NCBI GenBank assembly: GCA_009780175.1
Contig: WRAO01000008.1
Coordinates: 1-64,000, forward strand
DNA from: Oscillospiraceae bacterium
Lineage (GTDB): Bacteria; Bacillota; Clostridia; Oscillospirales; Oscillospiraceae
Length of the DNA: 64,000 bases
Reading direction: 5' to 3'
How positions within the stretch are numbered: the first letter of the stretch is position 1; each line of letters opens with the position of its first letter. The position numbers were made by a program, and so were the translations under genes. The notes below the pieces were generated by a model that ran no database searches, was not told where the DNA came from, and saw nothing but the letters and a program-made list of their open reading frames with translations. Shown here piece after piece: positions 33,158 to 43,182 of the stretch.

Positions 33158-34117
33158 TTACAACCTCTCAATGGCGACGAATCTGTAAAACAGGACGATG
33201 AATGTGCAGGCTACCTTCACGCCGATCAGCGCGTTCATGATGAGCAGATAGGTCCCTTGATACAAATCTAAATATGCGGCGGGCACGCGCGCCCAGACTC
33301 CCAGGAAAATCGCCGCTACCGCAATCAACGCGGCGACTACAAACACGGCCTTTTCCGCGCGGATGATCTTGTCGATCGAGATGTCGTAGATATTATAGAT
33401 CATATAGCGGCAGATAAAGAAGCTCGCGATTGCCACGCCGCCTTGGAAGCCGCCGCCCGGGGAGATGTGGCCGTTCATAATCAGGTACACGCCGAAGAGC
33501 AGCAGGATGGGCGCGATGATTCGGATGGTGAACACTGCCATGCCGGACCGCTGAATGTCGCTCCGGCGCCCGTCTGCGACGGAGGTCTTGTCAAACCAGG
33601 ACATATGGGACACCGCTACAACGGTGATAACTAGGATCAGCGCTTCGAATAAGGTGTCGTATACGCGGTAGCCTAGGTAGATCGCGGTTACCGCGTTTTC
33701 GCCGCCTACGTCGAAGGCGAAGCGTTCTACATATTGATCTTTCAGGAAGGTGTTGACCGTATTGTCGGGCAGGAAATGGATGAACAGGGCGCATAGAAAC
33801 ACGGTAAAACCGAGGGGCGGCAAGAACTTTTTCAGATGATAGGTCAGCGGTTTTTTGTCTTCCTGCCGGTCGCTTGCTTTTTCCGCTTCATCAATTTGGA
33901 GGTTCGTATACTTCTCTACGCAAATCACAAAGAAGATGGTGGCGAAGGTGCTGATGGCGGCTTCGGCCATTGCCACATCCGGCGAACCGAGCAGGAAAAA
34001 GCAGATCGCGGTAATGAAAGAAAAGGCGCCGAAATACAAAATGATTCGGATCGCTCTTCTCTCTTTGACGATCAGCAGAGCGGTTAGGATCCAGAAAACG
34101 AGCATTGCGTATATCAT
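33158..34117 (-). CDS. mnhB: Fused MbhD/MbhE-MnhB subunit
   Basis: A 319-residue fusion. Residues ~1-80 look like the MbhD/DUF4040 part (AIRIILYFGAFSFITAICFFLLGSPDVAMAEAAISTF). The middle (~90-170) resembles MbhE. Residues ~190-319 are the MnhB domain (MAVFTIRIIAPILLLFGVYLIMNGHISPGGGFQGGVAIAS). In typical Mrp operons these parts belong to MrpA C-terminus and MrpB. Here they are one protein, and MrpA's own N-terminal antiporter domain is not found. Confidence 0.85.
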   Translation of the reverse strand: MIYAMLVFWILTALLIVKERRAIRIILYFGAFSFITAICFFLLGSPDVAMAEAAISTFATIFFVICVEKYTNLQIDEAEKASDRQEDKKPLTYHLKKFLPPLGFTVFLCALFIHFLPDNTVNTFLKDQYVERFAFDVGGENAVTAIYLGYRVYDTLFEALILVITVVAVSHMSWFDKTSVADGRRSDIQRSGMAVFTIRIIAPILLLFGVYLIMNGHISPGGGFQGGVAIASFFICRYMIYNIYDISIDKIIRAEKAVFVVAALIAVAAIFLGVWARVPAAYLDLYQGTYLLIMNALIGVKVACTFIVLFYRFVAIERL

Positions 34118-34157
34118 ATCTCACATCTCTACATTCTCAGTGATTATTTTGCATATT

Positions 34158-34469
34158 TTAAGATTGCTCTGGCGGGTCGTTCACCTCGTGTCCTGATAGA
34201 TAGGCGGAGCGCGCTACAATGTGGGACACGAGCGGGTTTAAGATCAGCAAGACGACGATGATGAGCATGAGCTTTCCGGAGAAAAAGCTGATCCCATGCC
34301 GGAAGGCGAGGCCTACCACCAGGGTCAGCATCCCGACCGCGTCTACCTTGGAAGACACGAGGATGCGGATATAAAAGTTTTGGAATCGGAAGAAGCCCGC
34401 AACGCCGAAGAGAGTAAATATTACCCCTGCTATGATGAAGATGTTCCCGATTATCTCAAACACGTTCAT
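34158..34469 (-). CDS. mnhG: MnhG/MrpG subunit
   Basis: A 103-residue protein with three membrane helices (IGNIFIIAGVIFTLFGVAGFFRF, MLTLVVGLAFRHG, LMLIIVVLLILNPLVSHIVARSA). The pattern fits PhaG/MnhG. It begins directly at the MnhF stop and precedes the fused MnhB gene. Part of the antiporter complex. Confidence 0.88.
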   Translation of the reverse strand: MNVFEIIGNIFIIAGVIFTLFGVAGFFRFQNFYIRILVSSKVDAVGMLTLVVGLAFRHGISFFSGKLMLIIVVLLILNPLVSHIVARSAYLSGHEVNDPPEQS

Positions 34470-34739
34470 CTATGGGTTCCTCCTTTTCTTCCGCTCGGCT
34501 AGAAAGAGCGCGATAAAGATAATGCCAATAAAGCCGGATAGTGTATAGATAATCGCAAAGTCGAGCAAGAAGGCGGAGTCATTGATCGACGCAAAAATGA
34601 GGATCATGACAATAATTTTTGTGGCAATGAGGTTTTTTCCGAGCAGCCTGTCCCAGATAGACGGGCCCCGGATAATCAGCCAGAGGTAGATGAACGAGCA
34701 GGCGAGCATAATCCACAGTACAATCCATAAGAGATCCAT
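34470..34739 (-). CDS. mnhF: MnhF/MrpF subunit
   Basis: An 89-residue protein with three membrane helices and the MnhF-type RGPSIWDRLLGKNLIATKIIVMILIFA block. It adjoins MnhE (13 bp) and MnhG (0 bp). Assumed part of the multi-subunit Na+/H+ antiporter. Confidence 0.88.
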   Translation of the reverse strand: MDLLWIVLWIMLACSFIYLWLIIRGPSIWDRLLGKNLIATKIIVMILIFASINDSAFLLDFAIIYTLSGFIGIIFIALFLAERKKRRNP

Positions 34740-34751
34740 TCTATCACCTTC

Positions 34752-35234
34752 TTATTTCTCGGCTTTTTTCAGCCTTGTTTCAAAGCCGTCTCTAATCGCA
34801 GCATTTGCACCCTCTGCTGACGCAGGATCATCCATTGGCCGAAGCCATAGCATGGGCATCTTTTCGGCATTGAAGTCAATCAGCAGCGTACCTGGCGTCA
34901 GGTTAATCGAGTCTCCGAGAATCGCTTTGAGCGCCGCGCTTTTTAGGGAGGTTTCTAATTCAATGACGTCTACTCTCGCGCCCTTGATAATCATCCGCAT
35001 TACCAAAAATCCGTTCAAATACACTTGCCAGATCAGGTAGAACGGATAGAGAATCAGCTTGTGAAAGCTCGCGTCGGTCATTTTATCCAGAGGGAAAAAG
35101 CGGTTGGAGAAATACAGACAGCCGATACTGACCACCACGCCTTGCACGATGGTAGCAATACCGATTTCTTCCCTCAGTACGATCCAAACCAGCGTGAGTG
35201 CGATCACAACTCCGATTTTTCGAATCGTAATCAT
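34752..35234 (-). CDS. mnhE: MnhE/MrpE subunit
   Basis: A 160-residue protein. Two N-terminal membrane helices lead into the MnhE core (VMRMIIKGARVDVIELETSLKSAALKAILGDSINLTPGTLLIDFNAE), with the conserved NSITLTPGT-like loop. It is the first gene of the antiporter operon. SD GGGAGGTGAG. Confidence 0.88.
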   Translation of the reverse strand: MITIRKIGVVIALTLVWIVLREEIGIATIVQGVVVSIGCLYFSNRFFPLDKMTDASFHKLILYPFYLIWQVYLNGFLVMRMIIKGARVDVIELETSLKSAALKAILGDSINLTPGTLLIDFNAEKMPMLWLRPMDDPASAEGANAAIRDGFETRLKKAEK

Positions 35235-35286
35235 ACTCTCACCTCCCTCAGTAATTGTGTGTCTTAGAAAAATTGGGAACTGTTAA

Positions 35287-35320
35287 GGGGACGTTTTTAA
35301 CGATCAAAACGCCCCCTAGG
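35287..35320. terminator. Hairpin downstream of the DUF1275 gene
   Basis: GGGGaCGTTTT / AAAACGcCCCC with an 8-nt loop, between DUF1275 (minus, ends 35434) and mnhE (starts 35234). Probably a terminator or part of the mnhE leader. Confidence 0.45.
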
Positions 35321-35433
35321 AGTACCACACGGTGTTCCTGTGAAATATTCAACTGCGCGAACAAGGGTAGATCTTTGTCATGATAGCGACGAAAGCTAGG
35401 ATTTCAAAGCCCTTAGCGCGCCAGATTCTATCA

Positions 35434-36132
35434 CTAGGAAGCAGTGTTCTTTGGAGCGAAGAAGCATGGGATGATGCAGAATACGATCAGCAGGGTGTTC
35501 ACCAGGGAGAACCCGAAAGTACCTGCGCGGTCCAGGTTCAGAGCTGTGCCCATGATGAATGCGCCGAACGCGAAAAGGAATACGCAGATTACGAAAATCC
35601 AGAGCGTAAACAGGCCGCCTTCTTTTTTCCGTAGAACGCCTTCCGCGAACCATACGCCGAGGAAACGGACGTTGCCGGTGGCCATGGCGTTGTTGATTTC
35701 GAGGTGGTACATCTTGCGGAAGAAGCCGCAACCGAAGCCTGCAGACAGACCCATCATGAGGAATGCGACCTGCGTGCTTATGTAGGGTGCGTAAAACGGG
35801 TAGAGCGCGACCGGGAGCGCGAAGAGCGACCAGCTGAAGAAGAACTGAATTGTTTTGTGTTTGATTAGATTTTGGTTCATGAACGCGAACAAACAACCGA
35901 AGATAAACCCAAAGAACAGTGCGAGGTTCGAAATAAATTGCGGCCAATTGCCAAACGCGGGGTTGAGGCCCATCCAGATCACGTTTCCGGTTTGTGGTGT
36001 GACCATCATGCCGAGCTGTGGTGTTTGCAATGCGAGCGCATTTACATATCCCATGATAAAGATCGTCGAACCTGTGATAAATGCGGTGTTAAATATAGCC
36101 CGTTTTTCTTGCGCGCTAACTTCCGTACTCAT
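35434..36132 (-). CDS. DUF1275 (YoaK-type) membrane protein
   Basis: A 232-residue protein with about six membrane helices. Start ATG 36132 (MSTEVSAQ..., GAGAGGGGA SD). Blocks TAFITGSTIFIMGYVNALAL, QTGNVIWMGLNPAFGNW, and CGFFRKMYHLEINNAMATGNVRF match the YoaK/DUF1275 family, which has no firmly known substrate. Its promoter is clear upstream. Neighbours give no function hint beyond the adjacent cation antiporter. Confidence 0.82.
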   Translation of the reverse strand: MSTEVSAQEKRAIFNTAFITGSTIFIMGYVNALALQTPQLGMMVTPQTGNVIWMGLNPAFGNWPQFISNLALFFGFIFGCLFAFMNQNLIKHKTIQFFFSWSLFALPVALYPFYAPYISTQVAFLMMGLSAGFGCGFFRKMYHLEINNAMATGNVRFLGVWFAEGVLRKKEGGLFTLWIFVICVFLFAFGAFIMGTALNLDRAGTFGFSLVNTLLIVFCIIPCFFAPKNTAS

Positions 36133-36180
36133 TTCACACATTCCCCTCTCAACTTTGACCAATTTGTTAACTTTGTGAAC

Positions 36181-36210
36181 ACTATATCAAGTCCTCCTCC
36201 TGTTTGTCAA
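36181..36210 (-). promoter_or_regulatory. Promoter of the DUF1275 gene
   Basis: Minus-strand TTGACA (36210-36205), 18-bp spacer, TATAGT (36186-36181), about 50 bp before the start. Confidence 0.7.
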
Positions 36211-36225
36211 GAGGGGGCAAGCGAA

Positions 36226-36966
36226 TCAATATTGCTCCAGCGTGGCAAAGCCATAACCCTCGGCTCTCAGCCTGTTGATTAGCTCTGGGAGCGCCTCCGC
36301 TGTGGCTTGCTTGTCCGCTGAATCGTGCATCAATATGATTCGTTTGTCCTGTGCGCCGCTCGGGCTCATTGCGTTGGAAATCAAGGCGTTGGGGTCTTTT
36401 CCGGCTGAGGAGGGGTCTGTGTCGCCGGTGGAGACGTCCCAGTCGAATACGCGATAGCCTAGTTCCGCTAAGATTTCTTTTCGTTGCGCGATTATGGCGG
36501 CGTCCCAGCTCCAGGAGCCGCCGGGGAATCGGAATAGGGTTGTTTTGTGTCCGAAGCGATCCGCCAGCCATGCCGCCGCTTGCGTGATATCTTCTCGGAA
36601 GAAGGCCCCGTCATCGGCCGCGTAGAGGCGGGTATAGTCGTGTGAATAGCTGTGATTTCCGATTGCGTGGCCCTCGGCGAGGATGCGTTCGTAGAGGTGG
36701 TCTACCTCCTCGTGGGGCAAGACGAAGAATGTGGCTTTTACATCATGTTCTTTTAGCACGTCTAAAATCCGCGCTGTCACTTCTTCAGAGGGGCCGTCGT
36801 CTATGGTTAGATATGCAGTCGGTCTGGATGGAACTTCTTGCGCTTTATTTTCGTCATAGTTTGCAAACAGCTGCGCTTGCAGATTTTCCAGTGCTGCCGG
36901 CTCTGGCGGGGGTGTTTCGCCTGCCGCATACACTGTGCATAAGAGTACAAAAAGAATCCATTTCAT
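36226..36966 (-). CDS. Polysaccharide deacetylase (NodB domain)
   Basis: A 246-residue secreted enzyme: hydrophobic signal (1-15, KWILFVLLCTVYAAG), then a NodB domain with YLTIDDGPSEEVT (catalytic DD), GNHSYSHDYTRLYA (HxxSH-type metal site), FRFPGGSWSWD and LMHDSADKQ (final His). It probably removes acetyl groups from wall or spore peptidoglycan glycans. It starts at ATG 36966, with no strong SD. Near hemW and DUF1275; no operon evident. Confidence 0.88.
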   Translation of the reverse strand: MKWILFVLLCTVYAAGETPPPEPAALENLQAQLFANYDENKAQEVPSRPTAYLTIDDGPSEEVTARILDVLKEHDVKATFFVLPHEEVDHLYERILAEGHAIGNHSYSHDYTRLYAADDGAFFREDITQAAAWLADRFGHKTTLFRFPGGSWSWDAAIIAQRKEILAELGYRVFDWDVSTGDTDPSSAGKDPNALISNAMSPSGAQDKRIILMHDSADKQATAEALPELINRLRAEGYGFATLEQY

Positions 36967-37288
36967 CAAGGTTTCGCCCGCTTTCTTTCATCTAGTACAT
37001 AGGATGTCTGCTTTCCCGAATTACTACGCCTGTCATATTTTGGGGTTCGGATCATAGACTATCTTTTGAGCTTAGACCTAAAATGCCGATTTTCCTAGTA
37101 TCTTTCTGTCGATTTTGTTGACGATTGTCACCTTTTCGGGTATACTATTACAGTAGATTGGATATTTTATGGTATATTGTTCGACAAAATGGCTTCCAAA
37201 CGGGCCGTTTATTGTACCTAAAACTGCCTTTTATGGCGACAAAACGGCCCTGAAACGAACCAAAATGAACTTGTATGAGGCGATTTCC
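36967..37288. other. Intergenic region with the hemW promoter
   Basis: ~320 bp between the deacetylase (minus) and hemW (plus). It contains a promoter at 37118-37146. Apart from the promoter I see no gene and no strong structure. Confidence 0.5.
37118..37146 (+). promoter_or_regulatory. Promoter of hemW
   Basis: TTGACG (37118-37123), 17-bp spacer, TATACT (37141-37146), ~140 bp before the chosen start. A long leader lies between; a small upstream in-frame extension (from 37169) is possible. Confidence 0.75.
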
Positions 37289-38503
37289 ATGAGCAAACGT
37301 ACCGGTATTTACATACATATCCCCTTTTGTATCAGCAAGTGCGCTTATTGCGATTTTTACTCTTTGCCTGCCGGAGAGGGGTTGATGAAGCGTTATCATC
37401 AGGCGCTCACACGACAGTTGGTTGAGGCTGCGCCCTCGCTGGATCGGTATTATGTGGATTCGATCTACTTTGGCGGGGGGACGCCCAGTTATTATGGGGC
37501 GGCGCGGATTGTTGATCTTTTCAATACCTTGAAGGATCATTACAAAGTGCTGCTGGACGCTGAGGTTACGATGGAGGTTAATCCTGATTCGATCAGCGAT
37601 AAGGATTTGCGGATTTTGCGGAAAGCCGGTGTCAATCGGCTCTCGATTGGGGTTCAAACGGCGGATGACGCGCTTGCGAAGAACTTGGGCCGTCGGCATA
37701 CTTTTCAGCATGTGACGCGGGTGATGGAGCGGGCGCGGAAGGTTGGGTTTCAGAATATTAGTCTCGACCTGATCTATGGCTTGCCCAGCCAGTCGAAGGC
37801 GGATTGGGCGGATACGCTCAATCAGATCATCGCGCTTCGGCCTGACCATATTTCTTGCTATGGGCTGCGCATTGAGGAGGGCACGCCGCTCCATGTGTTT
37901 CGGGATAGTCCGCTGATTCCGAGTGAGGACGATCAGGCGGATATGTATTTGTTTATGGTTGAAGCGCTCAAAGATGTTGGCTATCGGCAATATGAGGTTT
38001 CTAATTTCGCGTTGCCGGATCGGGAGTCGCGGCATAATCTGAAATATTGGAACCGCGAGGAGTATGCCGGGTTTGGTCCTTCGGCGCACTCTTATATTGG
38101 GGATATACGGTATAGCTATATCAAGGGCATAGACGAATATCTGGACGCGCTCGAGGGTAACGGGGCGCTTCTCGCTTCTCGGGATGAGATCCCCAGCAGT
38201 GAGCAGTCGGTTGAATATCTGATGCTGGGTCTGCGGACGACGAAGGGGATTACGGGGGACGAATACCACGCGATTTATCAGTCTAGCTTTGCTCCGATCG
38301 AGGCGCTTTTGTTTGACTATGAGAAACAGGGCTGGGCGCATCGGCTCAACGGGCGTTGGAGTTTGACCCCGCAGGGTTTTCTGCTCTCGAACCAGCTGAT
38401 CCGCGCCATTTTAGATGCCCGTACGGAAGAGCGGATTACGGTGGGTATGCCCTGGAAACGCAGTGAACACACAGCTTATATTGCCCAGGCGGGCCAGAAA
38501 TAG
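37289..38503 (+). CDS. hemW: HemW-type radical SAM heme chaperone
   Basis: A 404-residue radical SAM protein starting at ATG 37289 (GAGG SD). Near the start is the YIHIPFCISKCAYCDFYS cluster motif (CxxxCxxC). Next come EVNPDSISDKDLRILRKAGVNRLSIGVQT, LDLIYGLPSQS and YEVSNFA, all typical for HemW/oxygen-independent coproporphyrinogen III oxidase-like proteins. HemW inserts heme, whereas HemN oxidises; the C-terminal region and single cluster favour HemW. It precedes the VanW gene by 30 bp. Confidence 0.88.
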   Translation: MSKRTGIYIHIPFCISKCAYCDFYSLPAGEGLMKRYHQALTRQLVEAAPSLDRYYVDSIYFGGGTPSYYGAARIVDLFNTLKDHYKVLLDAEVTMEVNPDSISDKDLRILRKAGVNRLSIGVQTADDALAKNLGRRHTFQHVTRVMERARKVGFQNISLDLIYGLPSQSKADWADTLNQIIALRPDHISCYGLRIEEGTPLHVFRDSPLIPSEDDQADMYLFMVEALKDVGYRQYEVSNFALPDRESRHNLKYWNREEYAGFGPSAHSYIGDIRYSYIKGIDEYLDALEGNGALLASRDEIPSSEQSVEYLMLGLRTTKGITGDEYHAIYQSSFAPIEALLFDYEKQGWAHRLNGRWSLTPQGFLLSNQLIRAILDARTEERITVGMPWKRSEHTAYIAQAGQK

Positions 38504-38533
38504 ATACCCCGATCTGTGGGGGAAGGTGAGAAA

Positions 38534-40183
38534 ATGACTATGACAACTGCAACGAAACCAAAATCCAGAGCCAAACGGATCGTCGTGATCTCCGTGATTG
38601 TACTGCTTGTTGTGGCGCTGCTCTCGGGCGGGGCGCTGGCGGCGATCGGGATCTCCGTGTCGAACGGGGAAACGATTTTACCGAACATAACGGTCAACGG
38701 GGTGCCTGTCGGCGGGCTGACTGTGAGCCAGGCGGCAGATATTCTGGAGGAGTCTATGGAGATCGCGCGGACGGAGCGCGTTGTCGTGATTGACTTTCCG
38801 GGCGCCAGTCCGTTGATTATTACATCGGAAGAGGCGGGGCTCAGCATCAATGGGGAGCAGGCCGCTCGGGTCGCATATCGGTATGGGCGCTCGGGTAATT
38901 TCTTTGCGAATGGTTTTGCCTTTCTGCACCGGCAGATTGCGCCGGTGGATATTGATCCGCTTACCCTCTTCCCCGCTGACCGGAATATGATCCGGGCTGT
39001 TGTGGCGGAGGCTGTGGCGGAGATGGACCATCTGTCTATGGGCGCTTATGAGGTTGTGGATGACCATCTTGTGGTTGTCAAGGGGCGGCTCGTGGTGCTG
39101 TTTGACGCGGACACTTTGGTAGACTTGATTGTGGAGGCCTTTGCGGAGGGGGCACATCAGCCGATTCGCTATGACGCGGATACTGTGGAGCCGGAGCCGA
39201 TTGACTTAGAGGCGATTCATGAGAGTTTGTTCCAGGTGATGGAGAGCGCGGCGTTTGATCTCGAGACGATGTCTGTGACACAGCACGTTGTCGGCGTTGA
39301 TTTTGACGTGCAGGACGCGCAGCGGCGGCTCAACGCGGCGCAGCAGGGGCAGGAGGTTTTTATCCCGCTTCTGATTACCCAGCCGGAGTTTACTACGGAA
39401 TATTTGGAATCAGCGCTGTTCCGGGATATTATCGGATCCTCGACGACGCGGCTGACGCATGACGAGCATCGGAACCACAACATTGTGCTTGCGGGGTCGA
39501 AAATTGACGGGTTGATTCTCAATCCGGGGGAGCAGTTTGACTGGGAGACGGTTGTCGGCCACGCGAACGCGGCGAGAGGGTTCCAGCCGGGCGGAGCGTT
39601 CCAGGGGACTACGCTGATTTCTGTCATCGGCGGGGGGATTTGCCAGACGTCGTCTACGATTTATCACGCTGTGCTGCACACGGACCTCCGGGTGGATGTT
39701 AGAAGCGCGCACACTTTGACTGTCGCCTATCTGCCGCTTGGGATGGACGCGGCGGTGAGTTGGGGCGGGCCTCATTTTTCCTTTACCAACACCTCCCCTT
39801 TCCCGATCCGCATTGATATTTGGCGGGATGGGCTTGATTTCAATGTGAATCTTGTCGGGACGCGGACGCATGCCTATACGATTGTGCCGGAGAGTGTGTA
39901 TATCAACAGCGTCGCCTTTGGCACCACGTATCGGGATGACGCCTCCTTCCCTGCGGGCACATATACGGAGTACTCCCCTGGCCGGATCGGGCATGTGGTG
40001 GAGGTGTTCCGGAGGTTCTATGACGCTGACGGGAACTTTATTCGGCGGGAGTTTGAGAATCGCAGCAGTTACTGGGCTACGGCGCGGGTGATGATCCGCG
40101 GCACGGGGCTGGGGCCTGGCTATCCTGGGTCTTATCCGGATTCGGATGCGCCGTATGTCCCGTATCACCCGCAGCCTTATTAG
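38534..40183 (+). CDS. VanW-family membrane-anchored protein
   Basis: A 549-residue protein with a short cytoplasmic start, one membrane helix (VVISVIVLLVVALLSGGALAAIGI) and a large extracytoplasmic part. Residues ~45-250 contain two PG_binding_4-like domains; then the VanW core follows, with LILNPGEQFDWETVVG, GAFQGTTLISVIGGGICQTSSTIYHAVL and the HTLTVAYLPLGMDAAVSWG signature. Related proteins act at the cell wall or spores. Starts at ATG 38534 with GGAAGGTGAG SD. Confidence 0.88.
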   Translation: MTMTTATKPKSRAKRIVVISVIVLLVVALLSGGALAAIGISVSNGETILPNITVNGVPVGGLTVSQAADILEESMEIARTERVVVIDFPGASPLIITSEEAGLSINGEQAARVAYRYGRSGNFFANGFAFLHRQIAPVDIDPLTLFPADRNMIRAVVAEAVAEMDHLSMGAYEVVDDHLVVVKGRLVVLFDADTLVDLIVEAFAEGAHQPIRYDADTVEPEPIDLEAIHESLFQVMESAAFDLETMSVTQHVVGVDFDVQDAQRRLNAAQQGQEVFIPLLITQPEFTTEYLESALFRDIIGSSTTRLTHDEHRNHNIVLAGSKIDGLILNPGEQFDWETVVGHANAARGFQPGGAFQGTTLISVIGGGICQTSSTIYHAVLHTDLRVDVRSAHTLTVAYLPLGMDAAVSWGGPHFSFTNTSPFPIRIDIWRDGLDFNVNLVGTRTHAYTIVPESVYINSVAFGTTYRDDASFPAGTYTEYSPGRIGHVVEVFRRFYDADGNFIRREFENRSSYWATARVMIRGTGLGPGYPGSYPDSDAPYVPYHPQPY

Positions 40184-40191
40184 AGATCGGC

Positions 40192-40224
40192 AAGCGCCTG
40201 ACCGGGAACGGTTGGGCGCTTTTT
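40192..40224 (+). terminator. Terminator of the VanW gene
   Basis: Stem AAGCGCC / GGCGCTT with a longer loop (tgaccgggaacggttg) and TTTTT. Confidence 0.75.
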
Positions 40225-40234
40225 GGTCTGCGGC

Positions 40235-40263
40235 TTGACAAACCTCGCGCTTCGTGCTAAAAT
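40235..40263 (+). promoter_or_regulatory. Promoter of tRNA-Ala
   Basis: TTGACA (40235-40240), 17-bp spacer, TAAAAT (40258-40263), 13 bp before the tRNA. Confidence 0.85.
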
Positions 40264-40276
40264 ACATTTTGCATGT

Positions 40277-40352
<76 letters not shown>

Positions 40353-40361
40353 TACGGAACA

Positions 40362-40395
40362 AAGCCTTGAAAACTCTGGTTTTCAAGGCTTTTTG
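40362..40395 (+). terminator. Terminator of tRNA-Ala
   Basis: 13-bp stem AAGCCTTGAAAAC / GTTTTCAAGGCTT with TCTG loop and TTTTTGTTC. Its core is nearly identical to the hairpin at 43183-43220 after the P-type ATPase. Confidence 0.88.
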
Positions 40396-40451
40396 TTCAG
40401 AGATACTGACGTTTCCAGCCCATGAACCATGTGACTTGGAGGTGCAAGTCT

Positions 40452-43175
40452 ATGAGTAAGGAAAAGCGCACCCTCGCAAAACCAACGGCTACGCGTGCGG
40501 AAACGATCCACCGCAATGAGGTGCGGGGGCGGCTGAAGCTTGCCGCTGTGACTGATATCGCTGAATTGTTTGGCATATTGGGGACGGGTCCGGATGGTTT
40601 GAGCGAAGGCTTTGTGGAGGAGTCTCGCGGTAAGTATGGTGATAATACTGTGACGCGCGGCAAGAAAGTGTCGTTGTTGAAACGGCTTGTGGCGGCTTTT
40701 GTCAATCCGTTTACCGCGATCTTGTTTGGGTTGGCGATTGTGTCTGTGTTTATGGACATCATTTTGGCGCCGGTTGGGGAGGCTGATCCGACGGCTGTGG
40801 TTATCATCGTGACCATGGTGTTTGTCTCTGGGGTATTGCGCTTCGTGCAGGAAACCAGGAGCGGACACGCGGCGGAGAATTTGCTCAAGATGATTAAGAC
40901 TACGACGAATGTCCGGCGGCGGGAGATGGGGAATCAGGAAATTCCGCTGGAAGATGTGGTCGTGGGGGATATTGTGCATCTGGCGGCGGGCGATATGATT
41001 CCGGCTGATATGCGGATTATTCAGGCGAAGGATTTGTTCGTCAGCCAGTCCGCGTTGACTGGGGAGAGCGTGGCGGTGGAGAAAGTTTCCCTGGCTGTGT
41101 CGGACGGGCAGGGCGCTTTGACGGAGATGCCGAATTTGGCGTTTATGGGGACCAATGTGATTAGCGGCAGCGCGACGGGCGTGGTCGTCGCTGTGGGCAA
41201 TGACACTATTTTTGGCGAAATGGCGGAGAGCGTTAGTACGAAGCCGGTGCAGACTAGTTTTGAAAAGGGCGTCAATTCCGTGTCTTGGATTTTGATTCGC
41301 TTTATGTTGGTCATGGTGCCGATTGTGCTGTTTGTCAATGGGTTTACCAAGGGGGATTGGATTGAGGCTACCTTATTCGCCCTGTCTGTGGCGGTGGGGT
41401 TGACGCCGGAGATGCTGCCGATGATTGTCACGACCTGTCTGGCGAAGGGTGCGGTGGCGATGTCCCGGAAGAAGACGATTATTAAGAACCTGAATTCGAT
41501 CCAGAATCTTGGGTCGATGGATCTTCTTTGCACGGATAAGACCGGGACATTGACGCAGGACAAGGTGGTGCTGCAGTATCACCTCAACATCCATGGGCAG
41601 GAAGATGTGCGTGTGTTGCGCTATGCTTTTTTGAACAGCTACTATCAGACGGGGCTGAAGAATCTGATGGATGTCGCTGTGATTCAGCGGACAGAGGATG
41701 AGCAGGCCGCGGAAGCGGAATTGCGCGGGTTGGCGGAGCGATTTACGAAGGTGGATGAGATTCCCTTTGATTTTGAGCGGCGGCGGATGAGTGTGGTCGT
41801 TGCGGCCGAGGGTAAGACGCAGATGATTACCAAGGGCGCGGTGGAGGAGATGCTCTCGGTTTGTGGGTTTGTTGAATATGAGGGTCAAGTCCAGCCGTTG
41901 ACGGATGCGCTGCGGGCGTATATCCTTGCGAAGGTCGATGATTTGAACGAGGATGGCATGCGCGTGATTGCTGTGGCGCAGAAGCGGAATCCTTCGCATG
42001 TGGGTGCGTTTTCTGTGGCGGATGAATCGGATATGGTGTTGATGGGGTATCTGGCGTTTTTGGATCCGCCGAAGGAATCGACCGCGGGTGCGATTGCGGC
42101 GCTTAAGGCGTATGGCGTGGGTGTGAAAATCTTGACTGGGGACAACGATAAGGTGACGCGCTGTATCTGCCGGCAGGTTGGGCTGCCGGTTGACCGCATT
42201 TTGCTCGGTTCGGATTTGGACGCGATGAGCGACACAGAACTCGGCAGGGCGGCGGAAGAGGTGAGCGTGTTTGCCAAGCTGTCTCCCCAGCAGAAGGCGC
42301 GGGTGATCGCGGCGCTGCGCGGCAACGGGCATAGCGTTGGGTATATGGGGGACGGGATCAATGACGCGGCGGCGATGAAGGCTTCCGATGTGGGGATTTC
42401 GGTAGATACGGCTGTGGACATCGCGAAGGAGTCGGCGGATGTCATTCTGCTGGAAAAAGATTTGATGGTGCTGGAGCAGGGGATCATTGAGGGGCGTAAG
42501 ATTTACGCTAACATGATTAAGTATATTAAGATGACGGTCAGTTCGAATTTTGGTAACATGTTCTCTGTGTTGGCGGCCAGTGTGTTTTTGCCTTTTTTGC
42601 CTATGCTGCCGATTCATTTGATTTTACTGAATTTGATCTATGATTTATCTTGCACGGCGATTCCTTGGGATAATGTGGACAAGGAGTTTCTGACTGTGCC
42701 GCGGAAGTGGGATGCTTCTTCGCTCGGGAAATTTATGCTGTGGATCGGGCCGACGAGTTCGGTGTTTGATATTACGACGTATTTATTGCTTTACTTTATT
42801 ATCGCGCCCGCCGCAGTGGGGGGACTTCTGTTTCATCAGATTACGGATCCCGCGACGGTGGCGCTGTTTATTGCGGTGTTCCACGCGGGGTGGTTTGTGG
42901 AGTCTATGTGGACGCAGACGCTTGTGATTCATATGATTCGTACGCCGAAGATCCCGTTTATCCAGAGCCGGGCGTCCGCGCCGCTGACGCTGCTGACGTT
43001 TACCGGGATCGCGGTTTTGACGGCGATCCCGTTTACCGGGTTTGGGGCGGCGATCGGGCTTGCGCCGTTGCCGATGGCGTTTTTCCCTTGGCTGGGGCTT
43101 ACGGTTGTTTTGTATATGGCGCTGGTGACGGTGTTTAAGGGGATTTTTGTTCGGCGGTATGGGGAATTGCTGTAA
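40452..43175 (+). CDS. mgtA: Mg2+-transporting P-type ATPase (MgtA-like)
   Basis: A 907-residue P-type IIIB ATPase. It has the phosphatase motif [12 protein letters not shown], the phosphorylation site [14 protein letters not shown] (Asp at about residue 360), the hinge [42 protein letters not shown], and ~10 membrane helices. It imports Mg2+ (possibly Ni2+) across the membrane. Starts at ATG 40452 with a TTGGAGGTG SD; the in-frame upstream extension from 40422 lacks SD support. Flanked by two near-identical terminators. Confidence 0.93.
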   Translation: MSKEKRTLAKPTATRAETIHRNEVRGRLKLAAVTDIAELFGILGTGPDGLSEGFVEESRGKYGDNTVTRGKKVSLLKRLVAAFVNPFTAILFGLAIVSVFMDIILAPVGEADPTAVVIIVTMVFVSGVLRFVQETRSGHAAENLLKMIKTTTNVRRREMGNQEIPLEDVVVGDIVHLAAGDMIPADMRIIQAKDLFVSQSALTGESVAVEKVSLAVSDGQGALTEMPNLAFMGTNVISGSATGVVVAVGNDTIFGEMAESVSTKPVQTSFEKGVNSVSWILIRFMLVMVPIVLFVNGFTKGDWIEATLFALSVAVGLTPEMLPMIVTTCLAKGAVAMSRKKTIIKNLNSIQNLGSMDLLCTDKTGTLTQDKVVLQYHLNIHGQEDVRVLRYAFLNSYYQTGLKNLMDVAVIQRTEDEQAAEAELRGLAERFTKVDEIPFDFERRRMSVVVAAEGKTQMITKGAVEEMLSVCGFVEYEGQVQPLTDALRAYILAKVDDLNEDGMRVIAVAQKRNPSHVGAFSVADESDMVLMGYLAFLDPPKESTAGAIAALKAYGVGVKILTGDNDKVTRCICRQVGLPVDRILLGSDLDAMSDTELGRAAEEVSVFAKLSPQQKARVIAALRGNGHSVGYMGDGINDAAAMKASDVGISVDTAVDIAKESADVILLEKDLMVLEQGIIEGRKIYANMIKYIKMTVSSNFGNMFSVLAASVFLPFLPMLPIHLILLNLIYDLSCTAIPWDNVDKEFLTVPRKWDASSLGKFMLWIGPTSSVFDITTYLLLYFIIAPAAVGGLLFHQITDPATVALFIAVFHAGWFVESMWTQTLVIHMIRTPKIPFIQSRASAPLTLLTFTGIAVLTAIPFTGFGAAIGLAPLPMAFFPWLGLTVVLYMALVTVFKGIFVRRYGELL

Positions 43176-43182
43176 TGGGAAA

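Noticed and set aside
40422..40451. Upstream extension of mgtA ([10 protein letters not shown]) or a regulatory mgtA leader peptide
   Set aside because: No SD for the early start; a strong SD precedes ATG 40452. No proline-rich leader is visible.
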